This document shows positions 19,302 through 28,554 of a stretch of 64,000 nucleotides of DNA, piece by piece. A program made the translations under genes and the position numbers. The DNA comes from Gimesia maris (GTDB taxonomy: Bacteria; Planctomycetota; Planctomycetia; Planctomycetales; Planctomycetaceae): contig NZ_CP042910.1 in NCBI RefSeq assembly GCF_008298035.1, positions 4,045,001-4,109,000 on the forward strand, given 5' to 3'. Positions within the stretch are counted from its first letter, which is position 1. The number at the start of each line of letters is the position of its first letter. The notes beneath the pieces are model-generated. The model was not told where the DNA came from. It worked only from the letters and a program-made list of their open reading frames with translations, and ran no database searches.

Positions 19302-19784
19302 GTTTGATTTCTGATTTGAAATTGGAACAGAAAAAATGGCCCCTTCAGTATTCAGCATACCCAATTCCACCAGTATACCGTTTTGATAGAGAGTAATCTC
19401 TCTTGTTCTGTAAGAATTTAAGACGATTACCCTCAACTGTTTTTCCTGTTCTATACATGGAATATCTACACTTCAGGTTCGCGCGGCGGAGGTATGAATG
19501 ACTCTCAAACTTGCAGAGAAAATATTGGTGAATCATGAAATGATTCGCACTGAAGCAAGCTGCCTCCCTGCTGAACTCATTCTAATCAGCAGGAATTTTC
19601 AAATTAAATGATCTCTCCTGGAATTATTTTGCGATTTGATATTGGAGAGATCATCTGGAAATGTCCATTGGTTTCCCTCTGGCTTCATAAGAAATTCTTA
19701 GCGTTGGCAAAGTAAGCCCTTAACGTTTTAGAGACAAATGAGCTGGATTACACATCATGTTGCACGTAATAGGGAGTAACTCTT
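19302..19784. other. Divergent promoter region
   Basis: 483 bases between the sigma/kinase operon (leftward) and the copper-protein operon (rightward). It must carry both promoters. I see no clear -35/-10 pair that I would defend and no hairpin of note. Confidence 0.5.
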
Positions 19785-20492
19785 ATGTCCGCTGATTCGG
19801 GAGCATGTACTTCAGTTGCCAGAGGTGGTGTGGGAGAGTCAGGAGCATCCGCGTTGCTGATACATTCGATTAAGGGCCCCCATTCGAAAATGATTGTCCT
19901 GCGAAATGTTGAAAGCAGTTTATGCCCCAATACCTGGGCACTTGCAAGTTTGTTTGTTAACGGCACGCCTATGGCCTCTGGCAATATCTCGACCGAGGGC
20001 AGTTCGATTCAAGTTGAGGTATCCGCTGGAGGAAGTGTTGCCGCTCTGATTCAGGCTGTACCAAATTTCAATCGTGTTTCCTGCGTTCGTCTGGGAGAAG
20101 CTTCTATTGATCTTGAAGAATGCGATCTGGTTAGTCTGAGCCGAACGAACGAAACTCAAGCAGGCGTCATTTCGACAAGCAATATAGTGACTCGTGACTG
20201 GTATGCATGGAATAACACGATGCCACCCAAACCCGACCAGTTCCATCTTGTTGGTGAAGTGCAGGTTCCTAACCCTGGAGTCGATGTTGTGCTGCTTCCA
20301 AGAATACCTCAGGGGATTAACCCGAGGATTCTGCTGATGGAAATTCATCTTCATCAACGTCCTGGCATTTGGCCACAGTTCGTGGTTTGGAAACCGGTCA
20401 GTTACAGCAAAGTCAATGGTGACTACGATTCCGTTCGGGTTTTTCATGGTAATGATCTTGTTGTGGACACTCCGGTGGAAGTAGTGCAGTAG
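19785..20492 (+). CDS. Protein of unknown function, first gene of the copper operon
   Basis: 235 residues, no family recognised and no signal peptide. The N-terminus is rich in Gly/Ala/Ser (SVARGGVGESGASALLI); the rest reads as beta-strands (SIQVEVSAGGSVAALIQAV, VLLPRIPQGINPRILLME). GGGAG stands 12 bases before the ATG. It is followed after 73 bases by the giant oxidase-like gene on the same strand. A structural or coat-like role for a beta-rich cytoplasmic or non-classically exported protein is possible, but nothing more can be said. Confidence 0.6.
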   Translation: MSADSGACTSVARGGVGESGASALLIHSIKGPHSKMIVLRNVESSLCPNTWALASLFVNGTPMASGNISTEGSSIQVEVSAGGSVAALIQAVPNFNRVSCVRLGEASIDLEECDLVSLSRTNETQAGVISTSNIVTRDWYAWNNTMPPKPDQFHLVGEVQVPNPGVDVVLLPRIPQGINPRILLMEIHLHQRPGIWPQFVVWKPVSYSKVNGDYDSVRVFHGNDLVVDTPVEVVQ

Positions 20493-20565
20493 ACGAGTAC
20501 GGTGATGCATGTAAACGATACCAGTCTGAAGAGGCTGGTTCACGAATTGCGTTGTTTTCATCTGA

Positions 20566-23500
20566 GTGAGGATGCAAATGAAGCTGGAACACTTAATTAT
20601 GCACAAGAAACTCTACGCTATGGCATTTGCTGTATCAGCTTGCCTGGCGACTTCAGTTGCAATCGAAAAGATACAATACGATGTACCGAAACTTTCGCCA
20701 ACATCTGTTGCCGGCGATTCCACGACAATCGCGCCGGCGACGAAAACAGCTGCCGGTAAAGAGTCACGTTTGGCTGACGGGCTAACACAGACTGAACTAA
20801 TTCGTGTGTGGAACGAAGGGGCTCAAGAGTGGACCGCCAACTCAAACATTAAGCCGAAGCGGGACCGGGAAACCGCAGAGCAATTCATGCTCATGATGCA
20901 GGGTATGGCTGGAATCGGGCCAGAAGATTCGAAATGGGTTCGTGACAAACTGTTCGAAGGCTTTATACCAGCACCAATGCCGTGCTGCGGTGTCCCTGGA
21001 AGCAAGAATCCTGAGGACGAACATCAGTGCTGCGAGAAGCAGAAAAACGCGATCGATATGGCCGCATTGTCAGGCGATTTCGCAGAGAAAGCGCGAACGC
21101 GATTCAATGAACAGTTTGGGCCGATGATGGGTAGACTAATCAAATCGTCCGCTAAAACCAGTTTTGTTTCACGACAGTCCGTGAGCGAGGACCTGCAACC
21201 AGACACTGAAGGACCATCTGACAATGCATTTGAAGGTCTGCGTATTTCAGTAGTCAAGCCATCGCCAGGTGACCCGCCTGCCAACTTTAGTATATCCGCG
21301 ATCAGCACGCCTATTGTCTATAATCGATTTGGTAAGGATTTCCGTAGGATAGAGGTGAATGGAGTCACCAAACCGTTTGGTGCGAGAGACAATGACGGAA
21401 TGATCTTCGTATTGGATGAGGACATTGATAAAGTTCGTGCTGGAAGCGAATACTTCAACGCAGGACACGATCCGATTTTCTACGGAGTTGGTCACGGCAC
21501 GCCTTTGTTTCTCAAGGACCCTGGTACCGGCAGATACCTCGATGCAAACAAACAACTGACTGATGAGCCTAAAGTTCCCGTACTCACTGTGGAACCGTTG
21601 ATCATTCGGGCAAACGGTGGTGATACAATCGTCATTGACTTTACGAATCGATTGGATGTAAATCGTTCATCTGGTGCCTCGAAGGCAAACCTGATCGTGG
21701 AAGGAGCAACCTACAACACTGGAGATGTAGGTCATGTGGGAGAAAACTGTGTTGAGCCTGTTGCTGCAGGAAATAACAATCCACAACTGCGCTACGTCAT
21801 CAAAATCGGCAACGAGCGTGCGACTGAAGGAACTTACTATTTTCACAGTAAGCCGATCGATTCGAAGGATCTCAACGGAAGCCTCCATCGCATGAAAACA
21901 CAGGCATCACATGGGCTGTTTGGCGCTCTGATCGTCGAACCGAAAGGTTCAAAGTATCTGGACTCATACACGTTTGAGATCAAAGAGGGAAGCGAGAACG
22001 GTTTTGGTGATTATGAAGTGGATGAAGATTCTTATGCCGAAGTCAAGAGTGGCTGGGCAGCGATCATCGTAAACGAAGACGAGTCGATTCCAGCGTTTCG
22101 CGAACACGTTGTCATGTTCCACGATGAGTTGGGGGATGACTTAATGGAGGATGCGGAAACAGAAAGCCCAAGAGCATTGAGTTACCGCTATGCAGGATTC
22201 AATGAAATTTTTGGAAGAAGGCCTTTCGGAGATCAGGATGGCGGCAAGGATTCACCATTCGAGATCAACGATCACTCAATGGCCTATAGTGCTTACACTT
22301 ACGGCGACGCTTCGACACCCCATCCACGATTTTATGTTGGAGATCCGATGCGATACCGCATCGTACACGGTGGCGCGGGGAACGAATTCCACGTCTTCCA
22401 TCACCATGCACACCGCTGGCGCTTTCAACCCGGGATCAGTGAAGCGGGAGCGAAAGACGATACGGCGAACTTGACGAGTCCATCAAAACGAGGACGTCCC
22501 GAAGACCCGAACCAGCCTGATTTAACTGTATCTGCTTCAACACGTATCGACTCGCAAACATTAGGTCCGGGAGAGACTTTTGACGTCTTGATGGAGGGTG
22601 GCGCAGGGGGAACACAAAGGACTGTGGGGGATTCGTTACTGCACTGTCACATTATTGACCATGTGATCCAGGGAATGTGGACCTATGCACGTGTCTATAA
22701 CACGTTGCAGGAACCAGGAGTGTCTTATTATCCGCCACTCGCCCCACTTCCAGATCGACTGAACGAAGCAATTCGTCCGCCCATTGCCGTGGACTCGCTC
22801 ACATTGCAGACGATGGTGACTCAACCGGGAGCACCGAAGCCAACACCCGTCGCCGGGCCGTTGGCGGGTGTTCCGATCACTGATATTCAGAATCAGCTGA
22901 TTCCCTACATCGAAAATCAACTTCCTCCTCAAGGGGTTCCTGAACTTGATAAAATAGCCGAAGTTAATGATGAGCATCGCGCGGAAATCAATCGTGCCAA
23001 TCAATGGGATTGGGAAATCATAGATGTCCCTGGTCAGGGAATTCTTTATCTTGGTGAGAGATATGATCTTGGTGATTTTCATACTGGTAAAGAGCGTCCG
23101 CAAAGCTATGTGAGATTCGGCGTCGGATACCCAACAGCCGGAGAAGGAATCGGTGTACACCGGAATGAACCCAACCCATTGGGTGATGATCTCCCAATCG
23201 ATCGGCCACGATTGCGATTCAATCCTAAAGATGGTCGTCTGGCCTATCCTCATTTACTGCCGCACGCTGGTAGACGCCCTCCGTTTGCACCAAGGACGCG
23301 ATTAAAGCCAGAGCAGGCTGGTGGTGTCGCGGTTGTGCGCGACGAATGGCGGCAGGGAACCGCATATTTGAACAAAACGGTGAAGGCTACTGACCCAGAC
23401 AGCACGCGCGGCGGTAATAGCGGGAGCGGACTGGCACCCGAAGATGCGCCCATTCGCCGTTACGATTTGGTCGCATTGGAATTACCAATCAATTATCACG

Positions 23501-26500
23501 CTGCCAACGGCAAGCCCCTGTCAAGTGAAGAAGACGAATATCGGGATTTCTTATTTGGAAGAAAAAAACGGGTTCCGCCCCCGCAAACGATTACGATTAC
23601 CGCGGGCAAAGGCACTACAAGCTGGGTACCTGGTACGCAGAAAATCAGAACAGGCGACACAATCGAGTGGATTATAGATAATGAAAATTCGACTGGTAAG
23701 CATGGGATTAAATTCACAAATTGGACGCACGACAAGGAGTATTTCCAAGTTGAGCAGACTGCGGATAGCCTTGATTTCAATGAGACCATTGGCCAAAACG
23801 TGGATCCGGCTGATCCAAAAAGATTAAGAAAGGGGTCATCGGATGTTAAGGGCCAGCTTTTGCTAAGAGTGAAAGTTCTCAAGGAATTAGCCGTGGGTTC
23901 TCGTATCGCGTATGTATGCACAGAACATGGCAACAGCATGTCCGGCGCGCTTACGGCATCCGATGTAGCACCAGGTGTCGACGAGAAAGGTCAGATCTTT
24001 GTCTTAGCCGAAGACTTCGCAGATATTGCCGCTGGGCGCAAGCCGGCCGAACCATTGGTACTTCGTGCCAACGTTGGTGAAGTTGTCGAGGTCACACTGC
24101 GGAGTGCTCTAAGAGACGATGACGCTGACAACGCCGGTTACAGCAAAGTGGGCATTCACACTCACCTGGTGCAATATGATGTGCAGTCATCTGATGGCGC
24201 AGTAGGCGGGCTAAACTACGAAACTTCCATCCGGCCCTCCTTAGAGCTGGTTGACGGGAAACTCGTGCCTCTAGAACCCGATCGTAGACTTGAAGAAGCA
24301 GTGCATTATCGTTGGTGGTGCGATACTGAGTTAGGAACCGTGTATTTTCACGACCATTCGCTTCTGAAAACAAGCTTGCCACATGGATTATTTGGCGCGA
24401 CGATCGTCGAGCCCAGTGGATCCAGCTATCACGATCCGATCTCCGGAAAGCCAATTTATGAGGAGGAAACTGATCCTGCAGAACCTAATCTGACCACCAT
24501 CAGCAAGTCAAACGCAACAGTGATGAGAGACGGTACTGATTCCTGGGGGCGAGGGGTTTCGATCGCCAGTATTCATAACGCGAAAAAAACCTCCACGTTT
24601 CGTGAATACGTACCACTGTTCCAAGACCGGTCAACGGGTATCGGTGCATCTATCAACCTTCGAAGCACACCGATCCGGACGTTTAATCACGATTTTGATG
24701 GGAAATTTGTCCCGGGACTGACGCCTCCCTTTTCCAATCTGAAAGTCAAATATGATAATGGTCACTCAGTCTTGTGGGGGGGCAAAGCGACGCGGTTTAG
24801 CTCCCATGTCAGTGCTGATCCCGTCACTCCCGTTTGGCGAGCATTTCCGAATGACCCTGCACGGATTCGCGTTGAGGGAGGTGCGACGAATTTATTGCAT
24901 TCGCTGACGGTTCATGGTCATCGTTGGCAAACAGAACAGAATAATCCCAAGTCTACTATCCGTGACTTCGCAATCGCTGGTGTGTCTGAAGCCTTTACTT
25001 ATGGCAGCATTGCGAATGCGTCGCCTGGCGACTATCTATATGGTAGCACTGGTGTCAATGACCTGGTGGATCAAGGCAAGTGGGGCATCTGGCGAGTTCA
25101 TGATCCGGCAGACTCTAATAATCTCGTTCAAGCCAGCGGTTCTGCGCGAGTGTTCTTTTTGTTTGTCAACAATAATCCCGCACTTCCTTTCTCGATCCCC
25201 AAGGGGACACGGTTTGTCAGCCGCGCTGGAATTGAATACGAGGCAACTCATAACTCTCAGGAATTGAATCAGGAAAAGATAGATAAAGGGGATTCATTTA
25301 TCGATGTCAGTCTGAGAGCCGTGTTCCCCGGTGATTCTGGAAATCTGCCGATTCTGAGCCGACTTGGTTTCTCAAAGGCGTTTAATAATTCTGTGCCTGA
25401 ATCGTTGATAATCGATAGAGTGGTTAGTCTGGGTATCAGTGGAGGTGCAACAAAATTGCAACCACTACCTGGTTTCACTTCTAATGTCGCACCAGCAGTT
25501 GCTGAACCACTTGTGGAGTCTTTGGGTATCACGGAAGCTCCAGAACCCATTGTCGACAAACCGGAATTTTATGTGGCCGCGTTACGAGTTTCGCTCCCAG
25601 TCTCTACAGGCACCACTCCCAATGCAACTACCCCCATACTTGCTTACGTACCACTTGAAACGGATCAGGAACGGTTGCTTGCTGATCAGATTGCTAGCTT
25701 AACTCGTTCAATTAAACCACGGTGTGATTCAGAGAAACAATCACACCGCGATAAGATCGACTTGAAGGTCTTTAAGCTTCGTCAACAACTTCTAACACGA
25801 TTTCTGGCTCACCCGCATCCGCTGGTTTTGCGAGTTGCAGCACCTGAAGAAAGCAATACCCGTCAAGTCTCTGTTCGTTTAATCAACCTTTTGCCGACGC
25901 CGCAGGAGATGATGCAGGAATTCCCTGATACTGCTGCAAGACCGTTTGGCAGACCTTACAGTCCGCTTACGTCACTGCACGCCAGCTTGGTGAGGCATGA
26001 TGCATCGAGTGACGGAACCGCATTGGGACGAAATAAGCATTCGATTGTTCCCTATGCAGACGCAAGGACTTACGTCTGGTCGATTGACCAGGAACTAGGC
26101 ATCTGCTACCTCCGTGATACAGCGGACCCCGAGCACCAAACCAGCGGGCTATTCGGCGCATTGATTGTCGAACCACCTGGAACGCGCTTCCTGTCAGGGA
26201 CCGATGGGATGGAAAAAAGAGGAGTTTCTGATCCGCACGCTATCATCATCGACCGAAGTGAACGTATCGCGTTTCGCGAGTATGTGCTTTTCTTCCAAGA
26301 CGCGTTTCACGCACAAGACGATCAGTTTGCAATTAACTATATGGTGGCAGGCGATTCCGGGACTCCACGAACCCCGCATCTCAAAGGGCACGTTGGAGAT
26401 CAAATTCGGGTTCGCCAAGTTCATGCAGCTGGATCTGGGGCTCAAGCTGGCAACCATTCGTTCTATATCGGTGGACGTCGATGGCGGATGGACAATGCAG

Positions 26501-26763
26501 ACCAGGCAAGCAACCGAATTGCTGCTATTTCGCAAGCACCGGCTGCTTGCGTTAATGCAGAGTTTCTGATTGATGACTCATTCTCTGATGAGGCGAAAGT
26601 AAAAACTCGCAGTTACTTCTATGGATCACATGTTGGAGATCAATACGAGGGAGGGGAATGGGGTTTGTTTACTATTCTGCCACGAACTGAAAGCAACTTT
26701 TCGATTCTGCAGCCATTGCCTGTCTGGGCTATCAAAACTCATCCACCTGTCTCTTTGGAGTGA
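20566..26763 (+). CDS. Giant protein with three multicopper-oxidase-like modules and a plastocyanin-like domain
   Basis: 2,065 residues counted from the GTG at 20566. The ATG at 20578 is the more likely start, as GAGG lies 6 bases before it. Signal peptide at about 12-35 (KKLYAMAFAVSACLATSVA). Module 1 (about 240-720): YYFHS (His427), FHVFHHHAHRW (609-618), and a complete type-1 copper motif HCHIIDHVIQGM (693-704). Plastocyanin-like domain (about 1005-1135): His1046, Cys1118, His1121, Met1125. Module 2 (about 1140-1550): HTH (1198-1200), YFHDHS (1262, 1264), HSLTVHGHRW (1445-1454), but no HCH motif. Module 3 (about 1640-2050): same fold markers (SGLFGALIVEPPGTRF, FYIGGRRWRMD) but the ligand histidines are gone. 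Canonical enzymes are about 450-650 residues. An N-terminal stretch (90-160) has paired cysteines (MPCCGVPG, HQCCEK). Role: extracytoplasmic copper oxidase or electron store; substrate unknown. Confidence 0.85.
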   Translation: MRMQMKLEHLIMHKKLYAMAFAVSACLATSVAIEKIQYDVPKLSPTSVAGDSTTIAPATKTAAGKESRLADGLTQTELIRVWNEGAQEWTANSNIKPKRDRETAEQFMLMMQGMAGIGPEDSKWVRDKLFEGFIPAPMPCCGVPGSKNPEDEHQCCEKQKNAIDMAALSGDFAEKARTRFNEQFGPMMGRLIKSSAKTSFVSRQSVSEDLQPDTEGPSDNAFEGLRISVVKPSPGDPPANFSISAISTPIVYNRFGKDFRRIEVNGVTKPFGARDNDGMIFVLDEDIDKVRAGSEYFNAGHDPIFYGVGHGTPLFLKDPGTGRYLDANKQLTDEPKVPVLTVEPLIIRANGGDTIVIDFTNRLDVNRSSGASKANLIVEGATYNTGDVGHVGENCVEPVAAGNNNPQLRYVIKIGNERATEGTYYFHSKPIDSKDLNGSLHRMKTQASHGLFGALIVEPKGSKYLDSYTFEIKEGSENGFGDYEVDEDSYAEVKSGWAAIIVNEDESIPAFREHVVMFHDELGDDLMEDAETESPRALSYRYAGFNEIFGRRPFGDQDGGKDSPFEINDHSMAYSAYTYGDASTPHPRFYVGDPMRYRIVHGGAGNEFHVFHHHAHRWRFQPGISEAGAKDDTANLTSPSKRGRPEDPNQPDLTVSASTRIDSQTLGPGETFDVLMEGGAGGTQRTVGDSLLHCHIIDHVIQGMWTYARVYNTLQEPGVSYYPPLAPLPDRLNEAIRPPIAVDSLTLQTMVTQPGAPKPTPVAGPLAGVPITDIQNQLIPYIENQLPPQGVPELDKIAEVNDEHRAEINRANQWDWEIIDVPGQGILYLGERYDLGDFHTGKERPQSYVRFGVGYPTAGEGIGVHRNEPNPLGDDLPIDRPRLRFNPKDGRLAYPHLLPHAGRRPPFAPRTRLKPEQAGGVAVVRDEWRQGTAYLNKTVKATDPDSTRGGNSGSGLAPEDAPIRRYDLVALELPINYHAANGKPLSSEEDEYRDFLFGRKKRVPPPQTITITAGKGTTSWVPGTQKIRTGDTIEWIIDNENSTGKHGIKFTNWTHDKEYFQVEQTADSLDFNETIGQNVDPADPKRLRKGSSDVKGQLLLRVKVLKELAVGSRIAYVCTEHGNSMSGALTASDVAPGVDEKGQIFVLAEDFADIAAGRKPAEPLVLRANVGEVVEVTLRSALRDDDADNAGYSKVGIHTHLVQYDVQSSDGAVGGLNYETSIRPSLELVDGKLVPLEPDRRLEEAVHYRWWCDTELGTVYFHDHSLLKTSLPHGLFGATIVEPSGSSYHDPISGKPIYEEETDPAEPNLTTISKSNATVMRDGTDSWGRGVSIASIHNAKKTSTFREYVPLFQDRSTGIGASINLRSTPIRTFNHDFDGKFVPGLTPPFSNLKVKYDNGHSVLWGGKATRFSSHVSADPVTPVWRAFPNDPARIRVEGGATNLLHSLTVHGHRWQTEQNNPKSTIRDFAIAGVSEAFTYGSIANASPGDYLYGSTGVNDLVDQGKWGIWRVHDPADSNNLVQASGSARVFFLFVNNNPALPFSIPKGTRFVSRAGIEYEATHNSQELNQEKIDKGDSFIDVSLRAVFPGDSGNLPILSRLGFSKAFNNSVPESLIIDRVVSLGISGGATKLQPLPGFTSNVAPAVAEPLVESLGITEAPEPIVDKPEFYVAALRVSLPVSTGTTPNATTPILAYVPLETDQERLLADQIASLTRSIKPRCDSEKQSHRDKIDLKVFKLRQQLLTRFLAHPHPLVLRVAAPEESNTRQVSVRLINLLPTPQEMMQEFPDTAARPFGRPYSPLTSLHASLVRHDASSDGTALGRNKHSIVPYADARTYVWSIDQELGICYLRDTADPEHQTSGLFGALIVEPPGTRFLSGTDGMEKRGVSDPHAIIIDRSERIAFREYVLFFQDAFHAQDDQFAINYMVAGDSGTPRTPHLKGHVGDQIRVRQVHAAGSGAQAGNHSFYIGGRRWRMDNADQASNRIAAISQAPAACVNAEFLIDDSFSDEAKVKTRSYFYGSHVGDQYEGGEWGLFTILPRTESNFSILQPLPVWAIKTHPPVSLE

Positions 26764-26769
26764 CTTTCG

Positions 26770-28185
26770 ATGTATCGTTATGCGATCTCATTATTACATG
26801 TCCTGGTGATCTCGCAGTCGCTCGCCGGTGAAACAGTTCACGTGGTTACGGCAACGACATCCCAATGGATTTATCGCGACACTCGCTCTGGTCTGGGTGA
26901 GTCTAATCCTGTTCGGATCTTCGCATCTCCAGGGGATACGATTAAGTTTCAACAGATCATGTCAGGACATGGAGTCATTTTTTATCGCAACCCGTCTAAT
27001 GTGACCGAAATCGGACGTGTAGTGAATCCTGAGGAAGAATTCAAAATACTCAATGGCGAAAAGTTATCACCTGTTTCAAAAAGTCGAGTCTTTGGTCGAG
27101 AAAATCTCGCCACAAGAGTCATAAAAGATGAGACGGAGATGATTACGATTCGACTGGCGCACAACTTTCGAGGACCGTTATACTTTGCCGAACGAGTCAG
27201 CGCCTCCGAAGGTCGTGATATCATGTTCGGTATAATCGAACTAGCTTCGGCATCACGAATGAAGTCAATCTCGGAACTGGAACTTCCAGAGAACTTTAAG
27301 ATGTCAAGCGCGATCGATATCACTTCGGTACGTGATGAAGAATGGGATCGCTCACTGGGAAACCTGAGTCAATTACCCAATCAAGAATTTATCGTACCCA
27401 GGCAGGGCGAAGACCCGGTCGGGTTCAATTGGGAGAAATGGTTCGGAAACTTGACATCCCACCTGTCACCCTATCTGGCAGATGTGACCTGGTATTATGC
27501 CGTTGCAGTCGATCTCGATGACGATGATGACGATGATGTTGTCGCACTGATTGAGACCGCGAATGCAGAACCTGCCTGGTATGCGATTATCAACGGAGTG
27601 AAATCGCATGTCCAGGATCCAGGCAATCCCAGTGATTTGTTGGGTGAAATAAAAAAATTCACGGCAGCTGTAAAAATCGTCATTCCCGAACAAGTTGATG
27701 AAAAGCGAGCGTTTATTAAATCTGCCGACTTAAATCTCGATGGTCGCGTTGATTTGGTGCTTTGCGGTGGAGGAGACGCACGCATCACCATCGCTTACCA
27801 GGGGTTTATAGCTGAACCTCCCGGATACGCTTATGCCAATCAGCAAACACTGGATAGCGAAATCGTTTTCGGAATCGAGAAACCAAGGGTGGTCGATGTG
27901 GAAAACCGGAACGATGACTCCATGCCAGACTTGGTGATCTGTGGTAATTCAAATTGGGCAGTTTTCCTGAACCGGATCGGTCGAGGCTTCTCGAGTACGG
28001 ATGCGCAAGTGCTCGACGTAAAACCACCGTTTGCCGATGCGTCGGTCAGACGATTTGGAAAAGCAGATTTGAATGGTGATCATTCACTTGAGTTGATCAT
28101 TGAGAATAAAGCAGGTGAATTGCGTGCCTATTCAAAGTCTGCGGATGGTAAATATTTCCAGGTAAAGAAAGGTGCAACGCGATGA
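26770..28185 (+). CDS. Secreted cupredoxin-like plus FG-GAP/VCBS repeat protein
   Basis: 471 residues. Signal peptide 1-20 (ISLLHVLVISQSLAGE). About 25-155 is a cupredoxin-like beta domain (SPGDTIKFQQIMSGHGVIFY) that keeps one His but shows no Cys-x2-His pair, so it probably does not bind copper as a blue site. About 230-470 holds FG-GAP/VCBS-type calcium-binding units: VDLDDDDDDDVVALI, ADLNLDGRVDLVLCGG, NRNDDSMPDLVICG and ADLNGDHSLELII, which predict a propeller. The Asp run comes from a GATGACGATGAT tract near 27514-27540. It begins 6 bases after the giant gene and overlaps the next by 4 bases. Confidence 0.75.
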   Translation: MYRYAISLLHVLVISQSLAGETVHVVTATTSQWIYRDTRSGLGESNPVRIFASPGDTIKFQQIMSGHGVIFYRNPSNVTEIGRVVNPEEEFKILNGEKLSPVSKSRVFGRENLATRVIKDETEMITIRLAHNFRGPLYFAERVSASEGRDIMFGIIELASASRMKSISELELPENFKMSSAIDITSVRDEEWDRSLGNLSQLPNQEFIVPRQGEDPVGFNWEKWFGNLTSHLSPYLADVTWYYAVAVDLDDDDDDDVVALIETANAEPAWYAIINGVKSHVQDPGNPSDLLGEIKKFTAAVKIVIPEQVDEKRAFIKSADLNLDGRVDLVLCGGGDARITIAYQGFIAEPPGYAYANQQTLDSEIVFGIEKPRVVDVENRNDDSMPDLVICGNSNWAVFLNRIGRGFSSTDAQVLDVKPPFADASVRRFGKADLNGDHSLELIIENKAGELRAYSKSADGKYFQVKKGATR

Positions 28186-28484
28186 CAATGCAAGTCAACT
28201 TCCTAAGCACGATTGATGTCAACCTGGGAGCCTTTCAACAGGCCCGGTTCAATTTTCCAAAGCAGGGAACCTTCAAGTTCGAGGTATTCGACGGGAATTT
28301 CGTCGAATACGGAACGGTCAAGGTCACGAATAGTCAACCGCCATCAGGTGACACGGTAATCGTTATTCTCGAAGAAGCAGTACAGCCCGGTAAGGTGGTG
28401 ATGCCGACTGACGAAATGCTTGGATGGCTAAATCTACGAGATCACACCATAAGACTTGTTGTTTCTCAATCCAGAATCGGCTGA
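28182..28484 (+). CDS. Small beta-rich protein of unknown function
   Basis: 100 residues, no family recognised and no signal peptide. It starts inside the stop region of the previous gene (4-base overlap), so it is translationally coupled. The sequence alternates as in a beta-sandwich (RFNFPKQGTFKFEVFDGNF, GTVKVTNSQ, DTVIVILEEAV). The tight coupling argues for a partner role to the FG-GAP protein or the following cupredoxin. Confidence 0.65.
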   Translation: MTMQVNFLSTIDVNLGAFQQARFNFPKQGTFKFEVFDGNFVEYGTVKVTNSQPPSGDTVIVILEEAVQPGKVVMPTDEMLGWLNLRDHTIRLVVSQSRIG

Positions 28485-28554
28485 ATATTTATGTAGGAAA
28501 CGTTTTTGAAATGACTGTAATACCCCCAACAGAACTTTACAAAGAGGGCAGAAA

